Assembly (NCBI GenBank): GCA_016302405.1
Contig: JAEDNR010000027.1
Span: 1 to 21,737 of the forward strand
DNA from: Oscillospiraceae bacterium
Lineage (GTDB): Bacteria > Bacillota > Clostridia > Oscillospirales > Oscillospiraceae
Length of the DNA stretch: 21,737 bases
Direction of reading: 5' to 3'
The notes beneath the pieces were generated by a model that saw only the letters and a program-made list of their open reading frames with translations, ran no database searches and had not been told where the DNA came from. Shown here in pieces: positions 20,370 to 21,737 of this stretch (position 1 is its first letter; each line of letters begins with the position of its first letter). Both the position numbers and the translations under genes were made by a program.

Positions 20370-21530
20370 ATGCACCGATTTATAGAAGAACTGAAGGATT
20401 TCTCCCAAAAAGCCGACTGGGTGCTGCTGATCCTGTGCCTTGTAACCGCGGGCTTCGGTCTGATCGTCATTGCCAGCGCCACCAACGCCCCCAAGTTTGA
20501 GGGAAACGCCCGGTATATCATCATTCAGCTGGTAGCCATCGGCCTGGGTGTGCTGATGTTTGCCCTGGTGTCCTCCATCGATGTGGACGTCATTTCCGAG
20601 CACCGGATGGCCATGCTGGTATTCAATACCGTATTGCTGCTGCTGCTCATTCCTTTCGGTACGGACAACGATACCGGTAACCGGAGCTGGCTGGACTTTC
20701 CCCTGATCCCCGTCAATATCCAGCCCGCCGAGATCTGTAAGATCACCTACATCCTCATCATGGCCTCGGTCATGGCCTCCCACCAGAATAACATTTCCGG
20801 CATCCCCTCCGTCATGCATATGGTGCTCCACCTGGGGCTTCTCGTTGGCCTCAATATGGCCATGTCCCGGGACGCCGGCGTGTCGCTGATCTTCGTGTTC
20901 ATCTTCATCGGTATGGCTTTCGGCGGCGGCGTGAGCCTGTGGTGGTTTGCTTTGGCCATCGGCGCCATTGCCGCGGCGATCCCGGTGGTCTGGCCCCTGC
21001 TGGGCGAGTACCAGCAGGAACGAATTCTGGTGCTGATCGACCCCACCTTTGATGCCCAGGGTATTGGTGCCCGGTATCACAGTAAGATCAACCTCCAGTC
21101 CCTTACCGGCGGCGGTCTGACGGGCCAGGGCCTGTTCAACGGCAACCGGACCCAGGGCGGCAACCTGTTCGCCCAGCACACGGACTATATTTTCTCCTCC
21201 ATCGGCGAGGAACTGGGCTTCTTCGGCTGCGTCATCGTCATGCTCCTGGAGCTGGCCATCATCGCCCGGTGCGTGTACGTCGGCGTCCGGTGCCAGGACT
21301 ACATGCGCCGCCAGATCTGCTACGGCGCGGCTTCGGCCCTGATGTTCCAGGTCATGATTAACGTGGGCATGTGCATCGGCGTCATGCCGGTTATCGGCCT
21401 GACCCTGCCCCTTATCAGCTACGGCGGATCCTCCGTGGTTACGATCTTCGCCATGCTGGGGCTGGTGTCCGGCGCCTACGCCCGACCGCAATCGTTAAGT
21501 CACGAGCGGTATGTCCAACCGCCTAGATAG
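20370..21530 (+). CDS. rodA: RodA/FtsW-family SEDS peptidoglycan glycosyltransferase
   Basis: A 386-residue polytopic membrane protein of the SEDS family, which polymerises lipid II into glycan strands together with a class B penicillin-binding protein. It has about ten transmembrane helices, GNRSWLDFP...NIQPAEICK (103-124), the extracellular loop with GGGLTGQGLFNG (247-258), the catalytic-type Asp272 in AQHTDYIFSSIGEELG, and LPLISYGGSS (346-355). In many RodA/FtsW proteins the sequence before the Asp is PExHTDFIF; here it is FAQHTDYIF, so the usual Glu is Ala. AAGGAGGG lies 7 nt before the ATG. RodA, FtsW and SpoVE cannot be told apart firmly from this sequence; the symbol is a best guess. 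No PBP gene adjoins it, but the last helix and tail are complete. Confidence 0.88.
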   Translation: MHRFIEELKDFSQKADWVLLILCLVTAGFGLIVIASATNAPKFEGNARYIIIQLVAIGLGVLMFALVSSIDVDVISEHRMAMLVFNTVLLLLLIPFGTDNDTGNRSWLDFPLIPVNIQPAEICKITYILIMASVMASHQNNISGIPSVMHMVLHLGLLVGLNMAMSRDAGVSLIFVFIFIGMAFGGGVSLWWFALAIGAIAAAIPVVWPLLGEYQQERILVLIDPTFDAQGIGARYHSKINLQSLTGGGLTGQGLFNGNRTQGGNLFAQHTDYIFSSIGEELGFFGCVIVMLLELAIIARCVYVGVRCQDYMRRQICYGAASALMFQVMINVGMCIGVMPVIGLTLPLISYGGSSVVTIFAMLGLVSGAYARPQSLSHERYVQPPR

Positions 21531-21558
21531 CAAAAGCCGCCCCCCGGGGCGGCTTTTG
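21531..21558 (+). terminator. Terminator of the SEDS-family gene
   Basis: An A-stretch and GCCGCC pair with GGCGGC and a TTTTG tail around a C/G-rich tip, immediately after the stop codon. The symmetry would let it work in both directions. Confidence 0.85.
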
Positions 21559-21582
21559 TGTGTTTGCAGGGCGGGAGCGGCT

Positions 21583-21737
21583 GATATAAAATATGAGATA
21601 TAAGATAATGTGCATATCGGTTTCACTCAGAAAAACGATAAATTGGGAATTTGTCGAGGAAAAATCGGGCATCGAACAACATTGTCATTCCGAACCAGCG
21701 CGCACGCTGGTGTGGGAATCTCCATCGAATTCCGGGC
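21583..21737. repeat. Repeat cluster at the window end (AT array, AAATTGGGAATTTG end, family A)
   Basis: 21583-21608 has ATATGAGATATAAGATA units. 21609-21631 repeats the TGCATATCGG...TCAG block of 15744-15765. 21640-21655 is an AAATTGGGAATTTGTC end. 21683 to the window edge is a family A copy, TGTCATTCCGAACCAG with hairpin CCAGCGCGCACGCTGG. The partner arms would lie beyond the window. Confidence 0.75.

Overview
The window looks like chromosome of an anaerobic, GC-rich, spore-forming or spore-lineage clostridium, most likely Oscillospiraceae/Ruminococcaceae or a relative. The reasons are a SpoIIE phosphatase, class B sortase, split Zn/Cd exporter, MinD next to a methylglyoxal-synthase-family gene, a clostridial three-helix surface-protein anchor, Gram-positive Shine-Dalgarno sites and a very high load of short intergenic palindromic repeats. 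This placement is inferred from gene content; no rRNA or other taxonomic marker is present.

Layout. 1-2174 (+): 3' part of a large repeat-rich surface protein, closed by a terminator. 2616-3974 (-): hisS. 4270-5466 (-): a minD-like gene followed by an mgsA-family gene whose key catalytic positions are changed. 5870-8517 (+): a promoter and palindromic operator, a 72-residue free HMA metal-binding protein, a palindromic repeat island, then a P1B-type Zn/Cd/Pb ATPase and terminator. 8924-10816 (+): spoIIE. 11138-12196 (-): a Trp-rich polytopic membrane protein. 12432-15579 (-): hypA, 1 nt downstream of a large multi-[4Fe-4S] FAD oxidoreductase. 16184-16988 (+): a FadR-type GntR regulator with its own promoter and operator. 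17384-18766 (+): a class-3-like aldehyde dehydrogenase. 19108-20058 (+): a class B sortase with a consensus promoter and terminator. 20310-21530 (+): a RodA/FtsW-family SEDS glycosyltransferase.

How the genes relate. Most form single-gene or two-gene units; several have their own promoter and terminator. Cell envelope and morphogenesis are represented by the surface protein, sortase, SEDS protein, MinD and SpoIIE. Metal homeostasis is represented by HMA/ATPase and HypA. Redox metabolism is represented by the flavin/Fe-S oxidoreductase and the aldehyde dehydrogenase. No hydrogenase structural gene, MinC or MinE accompanies HypA or MinD here.

The most unusual part lies between the genes. Nearly every spacer is filled with modular inverted repeats from several families: (A) TGTCATTCC...GCAATGAC elements; (B) elements bounded by GTAG-hairpin and hairpin-CTAC, laid out like REP/BIME units; (C) a common clostridial palindrome around GGGAGCTGTCGC; (T) 7-bp-period arrays such as TTGACAA followed by a small hairpin whose stem covaries; and a roughly 167-bp palindrome. 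Several different cores are capped by the same inverted end, close to AAATTGGAATTT, and at 15654-16121 at least three families are nested inside one another. This is the best candidate for an undescribed system in the window: a modular, non-autonomous repeat family probably mobilised by an enzyme encoded elsewhere.
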